Source of the DNA: Gammaproteobacteria bacterium UBA3067 | GTDB taxonomy: Bacteria; Pseudomonadota; Gammaproteobacteria; Pseudomonadales; UBA3067 | Direction of reading: 5' to 3' | Assembly: GCA_002366835.1 (NCBI GenBank) | Contig: DFBZ01000053.1 | Coordinates: 1 to 57,906, forward strand | Length of the DNA: 57,906 nt | Shown: positions 25,113 through 34,526 of the stretch, piece after piece | Numbering within the stretch: the first letter of the stretch is position 1 | Layout of the letters: the number at the start of each line of letters is the position of its first letter | Notes under the pieces: generated by a model | What the model was told of the DNA's origin: nothing | What the model saw: only the letters and a program-made list of their open reading frames with translations | Database searches by the model: none | Position numbers and translations under genes: made by a program

Positions 25113-25130
25113 GGCTTGATCATAGGCCTC

Positions 25131-25427
25131 TTATGTAGCAGTTAATGCCTTTTGCAAGTTTTGCTGGCCCAGAATCCGTACGATCAAAATGCCGCTGGAT
25201 TCTATCCGATAGTAAATGGAATGCGAGTGATAAACGCTGCGGCGATATCCGCTGCGGATGTGGTCAACAGCCGCATACCGCTCAGGGTGGTTTGCCAGTT
25301 CTTCAAAGCGTTTTTTCATACCCTGCTGGTAATCGATGGCTTGAGCCAGGCCGAAGGTATCAATGCCAAAATTAAAGATATTTTCAAAATCTTCATCAGC
25401 AGCTTGAGTTAATTCATAGGGTGCCAT
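25131..25427 (-). CDS. ParE/RelE-superfamily toxin
   Basis: The 98-residue protein has the ParE toxin layout: an N-terminal strand (YELTQAADEDFENIFNFGI), a long helical hairpin, FEELANHPERYAAVDHIRSGYRRSVYHSHSIYYRIE, then a short C-terminal strand. The conserved Arg/Tyr positions of the family (GYRRSVY, IYYRI) are present. ParE toxins usually poison DNA gyrase; RelE relatives cut mRNA. The gyrase-type group is more likely here, but by pattern only. Its start overlaps the antitoxin gene by 14 bases, so translation is coupled. It is embedded in the cas operon between cas7 and cas4. Confidence 0.88.
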   Translation of the reverse strand: MAPYELTQAADEDFENIFNFGIDTFGLAQAIDYQQGMKKRFEELANHPERYAAVDHIRSGYRRSVYHSHSIYYRIESSGILIVRILGQQNLQKALTAT

Positions 25428-25665
25428 CTTTACGCCGTTTTTCGATCACCGAATTTATAATGTCGCCTGGCGTTCTGTTACTAACGCCACTTTCCTCACC
25501 CTTGATAAGTGCGAGGCGAATGGCTTCTATTTCGTCTTGTTCTTTACGGGCCTTGCGTATCAAGTCATTAACAACGTCACTACGGCTTGAAAACTCTTCG
25601 CTCTCGATCTGTGATTTGATCCAGGCGTCGTTGGGTGGTGTTATTGAAATACTTGCTCTTGCCAT
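25414..25665 (-). CDS. ParD-like ribbon-helix-helix antitoxin
   Basis: I chose the ATG at 25665 (83 residues) because it follows GGAGC and begins ARASISITPPNDAWI, the ParD DNA-binding strand. The upstream Met at 25716 falls inside the operator palindrome. The ribbon-helix-helix part is residues 1-48 (SRSDVVNDLIRKARKEQ), followed by a helical toxin-binding tail ending IEKRRKDGTL. ParD neutralises ParE and represses its own promoter. A perfect palindrome 20 bases upstream of the start is the likely operator. Confidence 0.88.
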   Translation of the reverse strand: MARASISITPPNDAWIKSQIESEEFSSRSDVVNDLIRKARKEQDEIEAIRLALIKGEESGVSNRTPGDIINSVIEKRRKDGTL

Positions 25666-25684
25666 CTTTTTAGCTCCGAAAACG

Positions 25685-25728
25685 GGTGATGTATATATGA
25701 TGCAGAATAGCATCATATATACATCACC
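25685..25728. promoter_or_regulatory. perfect palindrome upstream of parDE (probable operator)
   Basis: The arms GGTGATGTATATATGATGC and GCATCATATATACATCACC are exact 19-base reverse complements separated by six bases (AGAATA). The element lies between cas7 and the antitoxin start. An AT-rich symmetrical site directly before a ribbon-helix-helix antitoxin gene is the usual autoregulatory operator. As RNA it would also fold into a strong hairpin, so attenuation of cas7-proximal transcripts is possible. It has no clear T-run for termination. Confidence 0.8.
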
Positions 25729-25793
25729 ACCAAAACCCTTTTACTTTTCAACTAAGGCCAGCAGCGAGACTAATGTTAGCCCTGCAACACAAG

Positions 25794-26732
25794 TTAAGTG
25801 TATTCGATTAACTCAACGCCTGCGGGCAGTTGCGCTTTATCAACCGATACATCGTAATCATCAAAACATCGTGGGGTTTCTTTGTTTTTAGCAATCGAAA
25901 CGATCTTCCCTGCATCCAGTAATTTGTGTGCCGGTGCACACCCCAGCATTGCCTGACGCTCACGTTGTTGTGGGTCGTTATCGGTGCCGACATGTTTAAA
26001 CACATACAGCCCCCGGCACGACATCATGCCTTTGCTGGCAGAGCGGTCATGGTCGTACATGTTTTGCAGGGCTTCCCACAGCAGGCTTAAGTCATCGTCA
26101 CAGAATTTAGTTTGCTCGGCCAGGTTGGCGCTGATAAAACCTTTGGCCACATAAAGGCCGTAGGGGATCAGGTTTTTACGGCCCATGGTGCGCAGTTTGT
26201 CTTCGGGTTGTTCATCTTCCCATTTTTGATAATCCTCTACGGATTTAGCACCTTTCACTTTTTCGGCAACAGCCATACGCGTGATGGAAATGTCGAGTGG
26301 CAAGATCGGATCAACCGAACGGGCAAAGGCAAATTGCACCGGGCCTCGAACCTGCCCCGCATTGGCACCGGTGGACATGACGGCACCGAAGGTTCGTACG
26401 TCGAAAAAGGTTTGGCACATCCAGTCACGGGCGGCTTTTACCTTATCCTTCCCCGCATCTTTTTCGGGAAGGCCGCCGGTATTTTCATGTGCGGTTGCAA
26501 TAGGCCTGTTGAGGTTGGTGGCGTGCTCAACAAATATGGCATTGGGTGATTCGTTGCCCCGCGCTATTTGCACGTAGTTTCTAACCCGCCTTTTCAAAGC
26601 AACATCGGACACCAGGCCATGCATATCTTCCGGATCAATTCGCGGGGCATTGCCACCGTCGGGATCTCCATTGGGGTTGCCATTTTCCACATCAAACAAA
26701 AACAGGAACTCGTAACGGTTTTTAATGCTCAT
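25794..26732 (-). CDS. cas7: Cas7 backbone subunit (Csd2, type I-C Cascade)
   Basis: The 312-residue protein polymerises along the crRNA in the surveillance complex. The N-terminal YEFLFLFDVENGNPNGDPDGGNAPRIDPE is the Csd2 signature. DVRTFGAVMSTGANAGQVRGPVQFAFARSVDPI and DHDRSASKGMMSCRGLYVFKH follow in the expected order. Length is normal. Its start overlaps the end of cas8c by four bases (ATGA). It is the last effector gene before the toxin-antitoxin insertion. Confidence 0.96.
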   Translation of the reverse strand: MSIKNRYEFLFLFDVENGNPNGDPDGGNAPRIDPEDMHGLVSDVALKRRVRNYVQIARGNESPNAIFVEHATNLNRPIATAHENTGGLPEKDAGKDKVKAARDWMCQTFFDVRTFGAVMSTGANAGQVRGPVQFAFARSVDPILPLDISITRMAVAEKVKGAKSVEDYQKWEDEQPEDKLRTMGRKNLIPYGLYVAKGFISANLAEQTKFCDDDLSLLWEALQNMYDHDRSASKGMMSCRGLYVFKHVGTDNDPQQRERQAMLGCAPAHKLLDAGKIVSIAKNKETPRCFDDYDVSVDKAQLPAGVELIEYT

Positions 26733-28471
26733 GAATCTTCTCCTTGGTTGTCGGTTGTTTTGTCCTTACCCGCATTGAGTTTGGCAATTTGTTGGTAGTA
26801 GCCCAGGGCGAACAGGCTCTGCTTTTCAAGGTCGAGTGTTTTGGGGATAGCGTTGTCAATTTGGCCCATGACATCGGCAATCTGGTTTTCGTACCAGTGT
26901 TGTAATCCACCATCGAGCTTTGAAAGGTGGTTTTTTGCATTGCTCATCAAACGGCCAATAGTGAGTGCCGGTGTTTGGCTAGCTGCAGCGTAATAACGCT
27001 GCACAACACCAGCACCCACATCGCCCAGGGCACTGCGTTGCAGTCGGGCTAATAGGGCTAGCAAACGACCACACTGATAGGCGGGTTCTGGGTGCTCGGG
27101 GTTAAGGTGGGTTCCCATGTGTTGATCTCCTTTGTTTCTAATTTGATAGGCTTTAATTAAGCCCATGCCTGCATGGCTTATGGGTTCATCCTGAATAATA
27201 TGGATGCGGTTTCTAAGTAGAGCTTTGGCTTTGGCGCTTTGAGGAAAAGCCAAACCATTTATTGCGGCTTTGTAGAGTTGAAGCATTAATGGTGGCGGTA
27301 CATCGCCTAGATCCCGCTCGGTACAGCCTGCTACCGCCAGAAATTTAGGCAAGGGGGTCAGTCGTTTGCCATCACGGGCAACAATGGCCAGGTCGCTGAA
27401 CCACTGATCGATATGTTGAATCAGTTCCGAAAACTGCCCCTCCATCCAGTCCCGCACCATCACACGGCCCGATGCGCCGGAGAGGGTCAGCGCGTAATAA
27501 TGATTATTGGCTAAATCTTCTCGCTTGCCGGACTGGATTGAGCGCAATAATTTGCGTGGTAGTGAGTCAATACCAGGCTCGGGTGTTTCCGGGTTCTGTA
27601 GGGTAGAAAAAATATCATCTTCATCCTGAACCGAATGACTGAACCAGTGCGCTACCGATAAATCACCAAAGCGGGTGCTGTTCTCCTGAATCAGGTGGTT
27701 GAGGGTTTCTGCATACAGAGTAGCGGTTGCCTCGCTGGTGGCAGCATTTTCAGACTTATCCAGCCCAAAGGATTGAAACGCCGCTTTATCAAAACCGATT
27801 AGGGCATCGCCAGTGCTCAGCCCGCCGGGCAAGCGCTTGATTTTGGCTTTGTGGGTTTTTGCCGGTTCAATCAGTTCACCACTCAACAGGCAACGCATTT
27901 GCGTTGTTTTTTTTGCGGCGGGTTTCTGGTTATCCCTTAGCAACCCGCTACGAAAGTCACGCCACCAGGTATGCCAGCTATCAACGTCCAGTACTAGCTC
28001 GCCCTCAACGCGGAAGGTGACGTTATCAATAGGCTTGGGTTTTGGGCTGAGTTGAGCCAGCTCTTCTCTGATTTGGTGAAGTTGTTCCTTGTCATTGAGT
28101 AACAAGGCAATAGCGCGCAGTGAGGGTATTTGTTCCCCTGACTGTTTGAGCAAGGTTATAAAAAACTGATGTTTGGTTTCAGCTTTCACGACCTCTTTTT
28201 CAGTTGCACCCTCTTTAAGATAAAGCACAACGTTCTGTAAGCTGTCGATCAAAAACTGGCTTCGGGTAACACCTCCAGCGATCATTTCACTTTGCGCAAG
28301 GTTGGGGCAACAATCAAACTGCCGCGCCTGCTTACCCTCTGCTAGCGGTAAAATTCCGGTATATTTACCCTCGCTATCACAGGTAATAGCCCAACGAGCA
28401 CTCTTGGCAGCAAAGCCCGGTTCAGAAGTGATGCCGCTATCCCGGGCAAAATCCAGCACTTTATCCAGCAT
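26729..28471 (-). CDS. cas8c: Cas8c large subunit (Csd1, type I-C Cascade)
   Basis: The protein has 580 residues from the ATG at 28471, which follows GGAGAAG. An open frame extending upstream to 28624 overlaps cas5 and is not supported. Cas8c recognises the PAM and recruits Cas3; the C-terminal part acts as small subunit through an internal start in known I-C systems. The sequence shows the MLDKVLDFARDSG start typical of Csd1, the SALGDVGAGVVQRYYAAASQTPALTIGRLM block and a C-terminal helical domain. It overlaps the end of cas5c by 11 bases. Intact by eye. Confidence 0.94.
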   Translation of the reverse strand: MLDKVLDFARDSGITSEPGFAAKSARWAITCDSEGKYTGILPLAEGKQARQFDCCPNLAQSEMIAGGVTRSQFLIDSLQNVVLYLKEGATEKEVVKAETKHQFFITLLKQSGEQIPSLRAIALLLNDKEQLHQIREELAQLSPKPKPIDNVTFRVEGELVLDVDSWHTWWRDFRSGLLRDNQKPAAKKTTQMRCLLSGELIEPAKTHKAKIKRLPGGLSTGDALIGFDKAAFQSFGLDKSENAATSEATATLYAETLNHLIQENSTRFGDLSVAHWFSHSVQDEDDIFSTLQNPETPEPGIDSLPRKLLRSIQSGKREDLANNHYYALTLSGASGRVMVRDWMEGQFSELIQHIDQWFSDLAIVARDGKRLTPLPKFLAVAGCTERDLGDVPPPLMLQLYKAAINGLAFPQSAKAKALLRNRIHIIQDEPISHAGMGLIKAYQIRNKGDQHMGTHLNPEHPEPAYQCGRLLALLARLQRSALGDVGAGVVQRYYAAASQTPALTIGRLMSNAKNHLSKLDGGLQHWYENQIADVMGQIDNAIPKTLDLEKQSLFALGYYQQIAKLNAGKDKTTDNQGEDS

Positions 28472-29201
28472 ATTCTTCTCCGGCTTTCTGCACGGCTTCT
28501 GAATTATAAGGTGGTACGGTAAGAATGCCCTGCTGTACAAAGGCATGAAAAACACTAATGGCAGGTTTGGCCATGTTGGAGTTGCTTTGGCCGAGGTCGA
28601 ATACATCGTAGAGCATCCAGCCAAGGTCTATATCCAGGCCCACTGGATTTTGCGCTTCAGGCGAGTCACTTAACAACTCAAACCAGGCGGGGAATTCCCG
28701 ACAACCGAGGAAGGGCTGATAAAAGCACTGGCCGCGTTTGGCGCGCCGTTCGAACTGGGCATCCATCGCTGCCGGGTTTTGCTTTGAGTCCCGGTAGCAC
28801 ATATGCGCCTGCACCCGATAGGCTACGTTTTTTAATGCCATCGTCTGGCGCTGGGTGCGGCCTTTTTGGTCGCTGCCGCCAAAGTCAGCCTTAGTGCCGT
28901 CAGCCCAGAGTGGCTGTGGAGGTTTCTTACCCTGTATCCATTGATGAATGGTGCTGTGCGAGGGCGCTTTATCTTTCACTTCGTTGCGCCGTAAAGCGAT
29001 ATATTTTGGTGGAGTAAGCATTTCTATCCGTTCAATCTGCCAATAAAAGCCATAGCATTTTTTAAAATAGATGGCATCGAAAATACCTCGTGCGGCGGAG
29101 GGGGTAATCACCGGGTAGCTGTAACGTTCAACTTTCATTTCGGGGCGGGTAAAGCAGGCCAAATCACCCCAGACTTTTAAGGTGTGTGTTTTTCCTTTCA
29201 T
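28461..29201 (-). CDS. cas5c: Cas5c (Cas5d) crRNA-processing endonuclease
   Basis: The 246-residue RAMP protein cuts pre-crRNA in type I-C systems, which have no Cas6, and stays on the 5' handle. The N-terminal LKVWGDLACFTRPEMKVERYSYPVITPSAARGIFDAIYF is the Cas5 family start. The Tyr/Lys/His-type cleavage residues expected of Cas5d lie in this first half, but I do not assign them individually. It lies 38 bases behind the broken cas3 and 11 bases into cas8c. Intact. Confidence 0.94.
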   Translation of the reverse strand: MKGKTHTLKVWGDLACFTRPEMKVERYSYPVITPSAARGIFDAIYFKKCYGFYWQIERIEMLTPPKYIALRRNEVKDKAPSHSTIHQWIQGKKPPQPLWADGTKADFGGSDQKGRTQRQTMALKNVAYRVQAHMCYRDSKQNPAAMDAQFERRAKRGQCFYQPFLGCREFPAWFELLSDSPEAQNPVGLDIDLGWMLYDVFDLGQSNSNMAKPAISVFHAFVQQGILTVPPYNSEAVQKAGEEYAG

Positions 29202-29239
29202 TTATTACCTCCTGTGCACTTGGTTTTGAAGATGGACAT

Positions 29240-31522
29240 TCACACCATCCAGAGGTGCAGTTGTTGTGGTGGCACCAGCCCCAGGTTTGGGTGATAGTCC
29301 TCTTTGCGCAAATAGATAAACCAATCGGTCATTTTATTTTGCGGTGTTCTTAAATAATTGATCGGTTGTAAAGCATCCCAAATGGGTTCTTCGGCTTTTG
29401 GGCGATACAGGCTGACGGTGAGTGGTCGTGCTTTGCGAATCCATTTTTGGCTGAGGCCCTGTTCACTGGCTTCTGCCGATAACTCCTCATAAAGTGCTGA
29501 TCGCTCTGCGTAGGGCACGATGATATTTATACTGTCTTGTTTGATAAGCCGGTATTGTTGTGCAACTTCGGGAAAATCGACTTCTCTAATGGCACATAAT
29601 AACTCTTTGGCCTGGTCGCTGGGCCGCCCCAAATCGTAGAGCTCGCGATAGTAACGCTGAATTAATTCACTTTGGTGGGGGTCAAAATTATCTGTGCCCA
29701 CAGCTCGTAACAGGTGCTCAGTAATTTTGGTGGCTTGCAGGTAGCCCGCCATGGGTGGGTAAGGCGTATCTTCTGGAATAAATACCGTTAGCTCGCCTTT
29801 TTCAAGCTTGCCCTCGCGATTACAGCGTCCTGCCGCTTGAATAATTGCATCCAGTGGTGCGATAGATCGCCATACAGCGGGAAAATCAATGTCGACGCCA
29901 GCTTCGACACATTGTGTGGCAATTAGATTGACCGGCTGTTTCTTTTCCAGCTTTTGACGAACTACCTCTAACACGTGTTGGCGATGCGCCGCACATAGGT
30001 TGGTGGATAGATGGAGTACGGATGCCTTATCTTCAGCTTCTTCTGCAATGGTTTCCCATAGCGCCTTGGCATGTTTTTTAAGATTAACGATGCAGAGCGC
30101 CTGGTCTTGTTGCTCGATTTTCTGCGCCAGTTCAGACCAGTCGGTTTGTTGATTGGCTTCTGGTCAGTGGTAGGTGACACGGCGCAATTGATCCGCCATT
30201 TGCTGTGGCTGGCTAACAATTTCACGGGGCTGCCAGCCGCTGTCAACAAGCGGAGCAACCTGTGAATCAAGATGTTGAAATGCCGGCTGGGTAGCGGTGG
30301 AGAATACTACGCTACTGCGCCATTGGTGGGCGAGATGAGATAAGGCGGCCAAGGTTGGCACTGAGAGATGCAGGGGCAAGGTTTGCACTTCATCAAACAG
30401 AATTACGCTTTCAGAAAGACGGTGGAGTTTTCGGCAACTGGATGGGCGGTTGGAAAACAGGGATTCAAGCATCTGTACGCTAGTGGTGATGACAATAGGC
30501 GCATCCCAGTTTTCTGACAAGAGTCGACGCTGGCGTTCTTGTTCCTGTTCCGCATCTGATCGACTATTTTCTTTACCCATTCCGGCGAGGCTATGGTGTT
30601 CCAATACATAGTGAGGGCCAAAGTGGTCCTCGAATAAATCGCGATATATTTTGGCCGTTTGCTCGGTGATGGTGAGATAGGGAATTACCATCACCACACG
30701 CCTTAGCTTATGTTTGGCAGCATGCTGTAGAGCAAAGGCCAGCATGGCAAGGGTTTTACCGCTTCCGGTGGGTGCAGTGAGTGTAAATAAACCTGTACTG
30801 CTGTTAGCGGCACCCAGGCAGTTATTCAGTATGGTTTTACGAACTTGGGTTATTGCGTTGCCTGGGTCACTGTTTGCGCTGAGACGATCGAGTTCTGCGT
30901 GTAATATTTCCAGCGCTTTATCGGCCTGCAGTGCTGGCCCGGGGTCACGATATACCTTTCCATTTTCGTCGCCGTTAAAGTGCGCTTCAGTATCGAGAAA
31001 ATCGGCGTCGGTTAGCGCGGAGAATATTCGGCGTTGATCAAGCATATCGCCAAGACTGAGGGCATTAGAGATGAATATAGGGTTGGCCGGTTTATTAACT
31101 GTCAGGCCATCTTCGGTAAAACGAGCCATTAGGTGCTCGCAATCTGAATCGCTTAATCGGAGGCCGTAGGGATGACTTTCTTCAAATTCGACCAGCTTGG
31201 AAATACATTTTAATTCCTGGAAAGAAGGCAGACCCACATGGTGACCATAAACTGCGAAGGCAGCGGCGAGCGACTGGCATTTTGCCATTGCCACCCAAGC
31301 ACCGGCTGTCCAGTGATCCAGACCGGACTCTTTGCCTTCAAGCCTGCGCTGGAATAGGTCGCTGTATTTGCCCAGGTCGTGTAGTAGTCCTGCCAGCTTC
31401 CCTTCGGAATGCCCAGTTCCGTTTATTAGGTATGATTCGGTCAAGCTGGCAACATGACTTAAATGTTGCCGCAGGGTGTGTTTGACATCATACCTATTTT
31501 CACTATGAGCAAACTTTTCCAT
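29240..31522 (-). pseudogene. cas3: cas3 helicase-nuclease interrupted by one in-frame TGA
   Basis: The frame starting at 31522 reads 452 residues, meets TGA at 30166-30164 and then continues open in the same frame to a stop at 29240 (760 codons in all). The part before the stop has the HD nuclease (His20, His23, His48-Asp49, His94-His95), Walker A (PTGSGKT, about 251-257), DEVQ (377-380) and STAT (408-411). The part after it has the second RecA half with QAAGRCNR (about 562-569). The residue replaced is probably Trp (TGG to TGA), since YH-stop-PEANQQTDW reads naturally as YHWPE. A downstream GTG at 29974 could start a short C-terminal piece, but that piece lacks the nuclease. Target degradation is probably lost unless the stop is read through. 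Confidence 0.93.
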
Positions 31523-31693
31523 GTTTTTATGTCCGTAACTTTTTAATTGGTGATTCCGTACAAGGTAATTTCAATAGGGAATCTATCCCGTATAAAGGTA
31601 TCAGGGTGAATTTATTTTCTCTCTCTGGCCGCATTAAAAAGCTGGTGCAGGGTTGATCTTCCCGAAATCTCATTCAGTGCAGATTAAGTTTAT
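31523..31693 (-). promoter_or_regulatory. upstream region of the cas operon
   Basis: This 171-base gene-free interval lies between cas3 and the tssH stop codon. The cas operon promoter (minus strand) must lie here. The AT-rich stretch near 31540-31610 is the most promoter-like, but I cannot fix -35 and -10 elements with confidence. Confidence 0.4.
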
Positions 31694-34492
31694 TTACACC
31701 CCTTCGTCCGTATCAAACGAATATTGAAACTCATCCATCTCAACGTTGATGTTAACCCCGCTAATGGGATGGCCTTCCATTATTTTTGTTAGTAATTCGC
31801 GGCTGACTTTGGGCAGGATGGTGTTGGTGAGTATGCCGTCTATCATGCGGCCGCCGCTTTCTCTTTCAGTGCAACGGGCGATAATTAGTTTGATCACCTC
31901 TTCGTCATAATTCAGCGGAATATTGTGATATTCCTCGATGCGTTTTTGAATGCGTTTTAATTGCAGGCGGGTAATCAGCCCAAGCACATCGTCTGTGAGC
32001 GGGAAGTATGGAATCGTAACCATTCGTCCGAGCAGTGCCGCAGGGAATACTTTTAGCATGGGTTCTTTGAGGGCTTTGGCAATGCCCTCGGGGCTGGGCA
32101 TCAAGTCGGGGTCTTGGCACATACCCATGATAAGGTCGGTGCCGACGTTGGTGGTGGCAAGGATGAGGGTGTTTTTAAAGTCGATTAAACGCCCTTCGCC
32201 ATCTTCCATAAAACCACGGTCAAAAATTTGAAAAAATAGCTCGTGAACATCGGGGTGGGCTTTTTCGATTTCATCGAGAAGAACAACGCTGTAGGGGCAG
32301 CGGCGCACGGCTTCGGTGAGCACGCCCCCCTCTCCGTAGCCAACATAACCAGGAGGGGCTCCTTTGAGGGTGGAAACGGTGTGGGCTTCCTGGAATTCAC
32401 TCATGTTGATGGTGATCAGGTTTTGTTCACCACCATAGAGGGTTTCGGCGAGGGCCAAGGCCGTTTCTGTTTTACCGACACCACTACTACCGGCGAGCAT
32501 AAATACACCCACGGGTTTTTTGGGGTTGTCCATATTGGCGCGGCTGGTAAGGATGCGTTTGGAAATCATTTCCAGTGCATGATCCTGACCAATAATACGT
32601 TGGCCGAGCAGTTGGGGAAGTTCCAGTACGGTTTTAATTTCGTTTTGTACCATGCGACCAATGGGGATGCCTGTCCAGTCCTGCACTACGGAAGCGACAA
32701 TCTGGTGATCCACTGTAGGGAAAATAAGCGGTGATTCTCCCTGAATGGTTTCGAGTTCTGTTTGGGTTCTTTTTAAGGTGGCCCGCAGAGCTTTTTGCTC
32801 TTCGGCTGTGAGAGCTGGCGCTGCTTGAGTATCGGTTTTTTGCGTATTTTCGTCGTCGTTTGCTGACTGGTTTTCTTGTTCCGTTGTTGTGTCCGCCAAG
32901 CTTTCGTTGGCGCTTGGCTCGGTTTCAATTCCTGTATGTTTATCGACGAGCAAGCCCTGTTCGCGAAGTTGACTGCGTAGTTCGATGATAGTTTTTACTT
33001 TTTCTTTTTCTTGCTCCCACTGCTCTTCGAGTGTGGAGAGTTCGGTCTGCACTTGATCGAGTTTGCTTAATACCTGATCTCGACGTTTGCCGATATTGAG
33101 GCCCATATTGGCTTCTTTCTCAATAATGCTTAGCTCTGTGTTTAGCCCATCAATGGTTTTGCGGAAATCGTCGATGGGACCGGGCACGGCGTGTTGGCTG
33201 ATGGCAACGCGGGCGGCGGCGGTATCTAACAAGCTGACGGATTTATCAGGAAGCTGCCGCGCAGGAATATATCGGTGTGAAAGTTTTACTGCTGCTTCCA
33301 GTGCTTCGTCGAGAACCTGTACCTGGTGGTGTTTCTCCATTACTGAGGAGACGCCACGCATCATCAAGGTGGCCTTTTCTTCGCTGGGTTCCTCAACCTG
33401 GATAACCTGAAAACGCCGGGTGAGGGCCGGATCTTTTTCAATGTGTATTTTATATTCGGCCCAGGTGGTTGCTGCGATGGTGCGTAAGGTGCCCCGTGCG
33501 AGTTCGGGTTTTAGCAGGTTGGCAGCGTCGCCTGTGCCAGCTGCACCGCCTGCGCCAATAAGGGTATGGGCTTCGTCGATAAACAGAATAATGGGTTTTT
33601 CTGATGCGTGTACCGACTCAATGACTTGGCGAAGGCGGCCTTCAAACTCGCCTTTCATGCTTGCGCCGGCTTGTAGCAGGCCGATATCAAGGCTTAATAA
33701 GCTTACATTCTGCAGTGGTGGTGGTACGTCGCCTCTGGCGATACGCTGTGCAAAACCTTCTACTACGGCGGTTTTGCCGACCCCTGCTTCACCGGTGATC
33801 ATGGGGTTGTTTTGGCGACGGCGCATAAGGATGTCGATGATTTGGCGAATCTCCTCGTCACGGCCTACGATGGGGTCGATTTCTCCATCCCGTGCTTGTT
33901 GGCTTAAGTCTGTGGTGAACTGTGCCAATACGTCAGGGCTACCGGCAGGTGCGAGGCCAGCACTTGCGGCAGTGGAGTCGCTGCCAAGGCTAAAGCCATC
34001 TTTTGCAGTGAGGTGTACTTCTGGAGACCGGGCAGTAATCGTATCGAAGCCATCCGTCAGTGCTTCGAGTTTAATTTTTTCAAATTGAGAGCTGATGCGA
34101 TAAAGGGCGTTGCGCAGTTCGCGTTTTCTTAATATGCCGACGATGAGATAACCACTTCTGACCTGGGCTTCTCCAAACAGCAGGGTAGCATCGAGCCAGG
34201 CGCGTTCGACGGCGCTTTCCAGTTGAGGAGAAAAGTCCGGCTGTGGGGTGCCTCGGGGAAGCGCTTCCAGGCAACGGGTAAGGTCGCTGGCTAGCTGTGT
34301 GGCATCAATTTCAAAATGGCGAATGATGTGGTGCAGATCTGAGTCTTGCAGTAAGAGCAGCTGGTGAACCCAGTGGCTAAGTTCTACCTGGGGGTGGCCG
34401 CTGGTTTTGCAGGCAAGGTAGGCGCTGTGTACCGCATTGTAGGTGAGGGGGTTGAGCTTGCCAAAAATACTTGCGCGTCCGATTTCTGCCAT
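31694..34492 (-). CDS. tssH: type VI secretion AAA+ ATPase TssH (ClpV)
   Basis: The 932-residue protein disassembles contracted TssB/TssC sheaths for recycling. It has an N-terminal Clp_N-type domain and two AAA+ modules, with Walker A GEAGVGKT in the first and GSSGVGKT in the second; Walker B segments include VVLLDEIEKAHPDV. A coiled-coil middle domain (about residues 410-590) contains an unusually polar Ser/Thr/Gln/Asn/Glu stretch (ETEPSANESLADTT). The C-terminus has the ClpB-like D2-small domain. It is the last gene of the minus-strand arm and follows tssG after a 34-base gap. Confidence 0.95.
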   Translation of the reverse strand: MAEIGRASIFGKLNPLTYNAVHSAYLACKTSGHPQVELSHWVHQLLLLQDSDLHHIIRHFEIDATQLASDLTRCLEALPRGTPQPDFSPQLESAVERAWLDATLLFGEAQVRSGYLIVGILRKRELRNALYRISSQFEKIKLEALTDGFDTITARSPEVHLTAKDGFSLGSDSTAASAGLAPAGSPDVLAQFTTDLSQQARDGEIDPIVGRDEEIRQIIDILMRRRQNNPMITGEAGVGKTAVVEGFAQRIARGDVPPPLQNVSLLSLDIGLLQAGASMKGEFEGRLRQVIESVHASEKPIILFIDEAHTLIGAGGAAGTGDAANLLKPELARGTLRTIAATTWAEYKIHIEKDPALTRRFQVIQVEEPSEEKATLMMRGVSSVMEKHHQVQVLDEALEAAVKLSHRYIPARQLPDKSVSLLDTAAARVAISQHAVPGPIDDFRKTIDGLNTELSIIEKEANMGLNIGKRRDQVLSKLDQVQTELSTLEEQWEQEKEKVKTIIELRSQLREQGLLVDKHTGIETEPSANESLADTTTEQENQSANDDENTQKTDTQAAPALTAEEQKALRATLKRTQTELETIQGESPLIFPTVDHQIVASVVQDWTGIPIGRMVQNEIKTVLELPQLLGQRIIGQDHALEMISKRILTSRANMDNPKKPVGVFMLAGSSGVGKTETALALAETLYGGEQNLITINMSEFQEAHTVSTLKGAPPGYVGYGEGGVLTEAVRRCPYSVVLLDEIEKAHPDVHELFFQIFDRGFMEDGEGRLIDFKNTLILATTNVGTDLIMGMCQDPDLMPSPEGIAKALKEPMLKVFPAALLGRMVTIPYFPLTDDVLGLITRLQLKRIQKRIEEYHNIPLNYDEEVIKLIIARCTERESGGRMIDGILTNTILPKVSRELLTKIMEGHPISGVNINVEMDEFQYSFDTDEGV

Positions 34493-34526
34493 GATTGCAT
34501 CCTCTTGCCTGATTTTTAAAAGTGCT

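Noticed and set aside
28472..28624. Longer N-terminus for Cas8c
   Set aside because: It lies within cas5c and lacks similarity to Csd1. MLDKVLDFARDSG at 28471 with GGAGAAG is the family start.
29968..30270. An open frame spanning the cas3 break, suggesting a frameshift
   Set aside because: It is in another frame and its product has no helicase motifs. The true cas3 frame continues directly after the TGA, so the lesion is a nonsense codon.
33420..34088. A 222-residue frame opposite tssH
   Set aside because: It is antisense to a well-conserved ATPase gene, has no ribosome-binding site and no recognisable domain.
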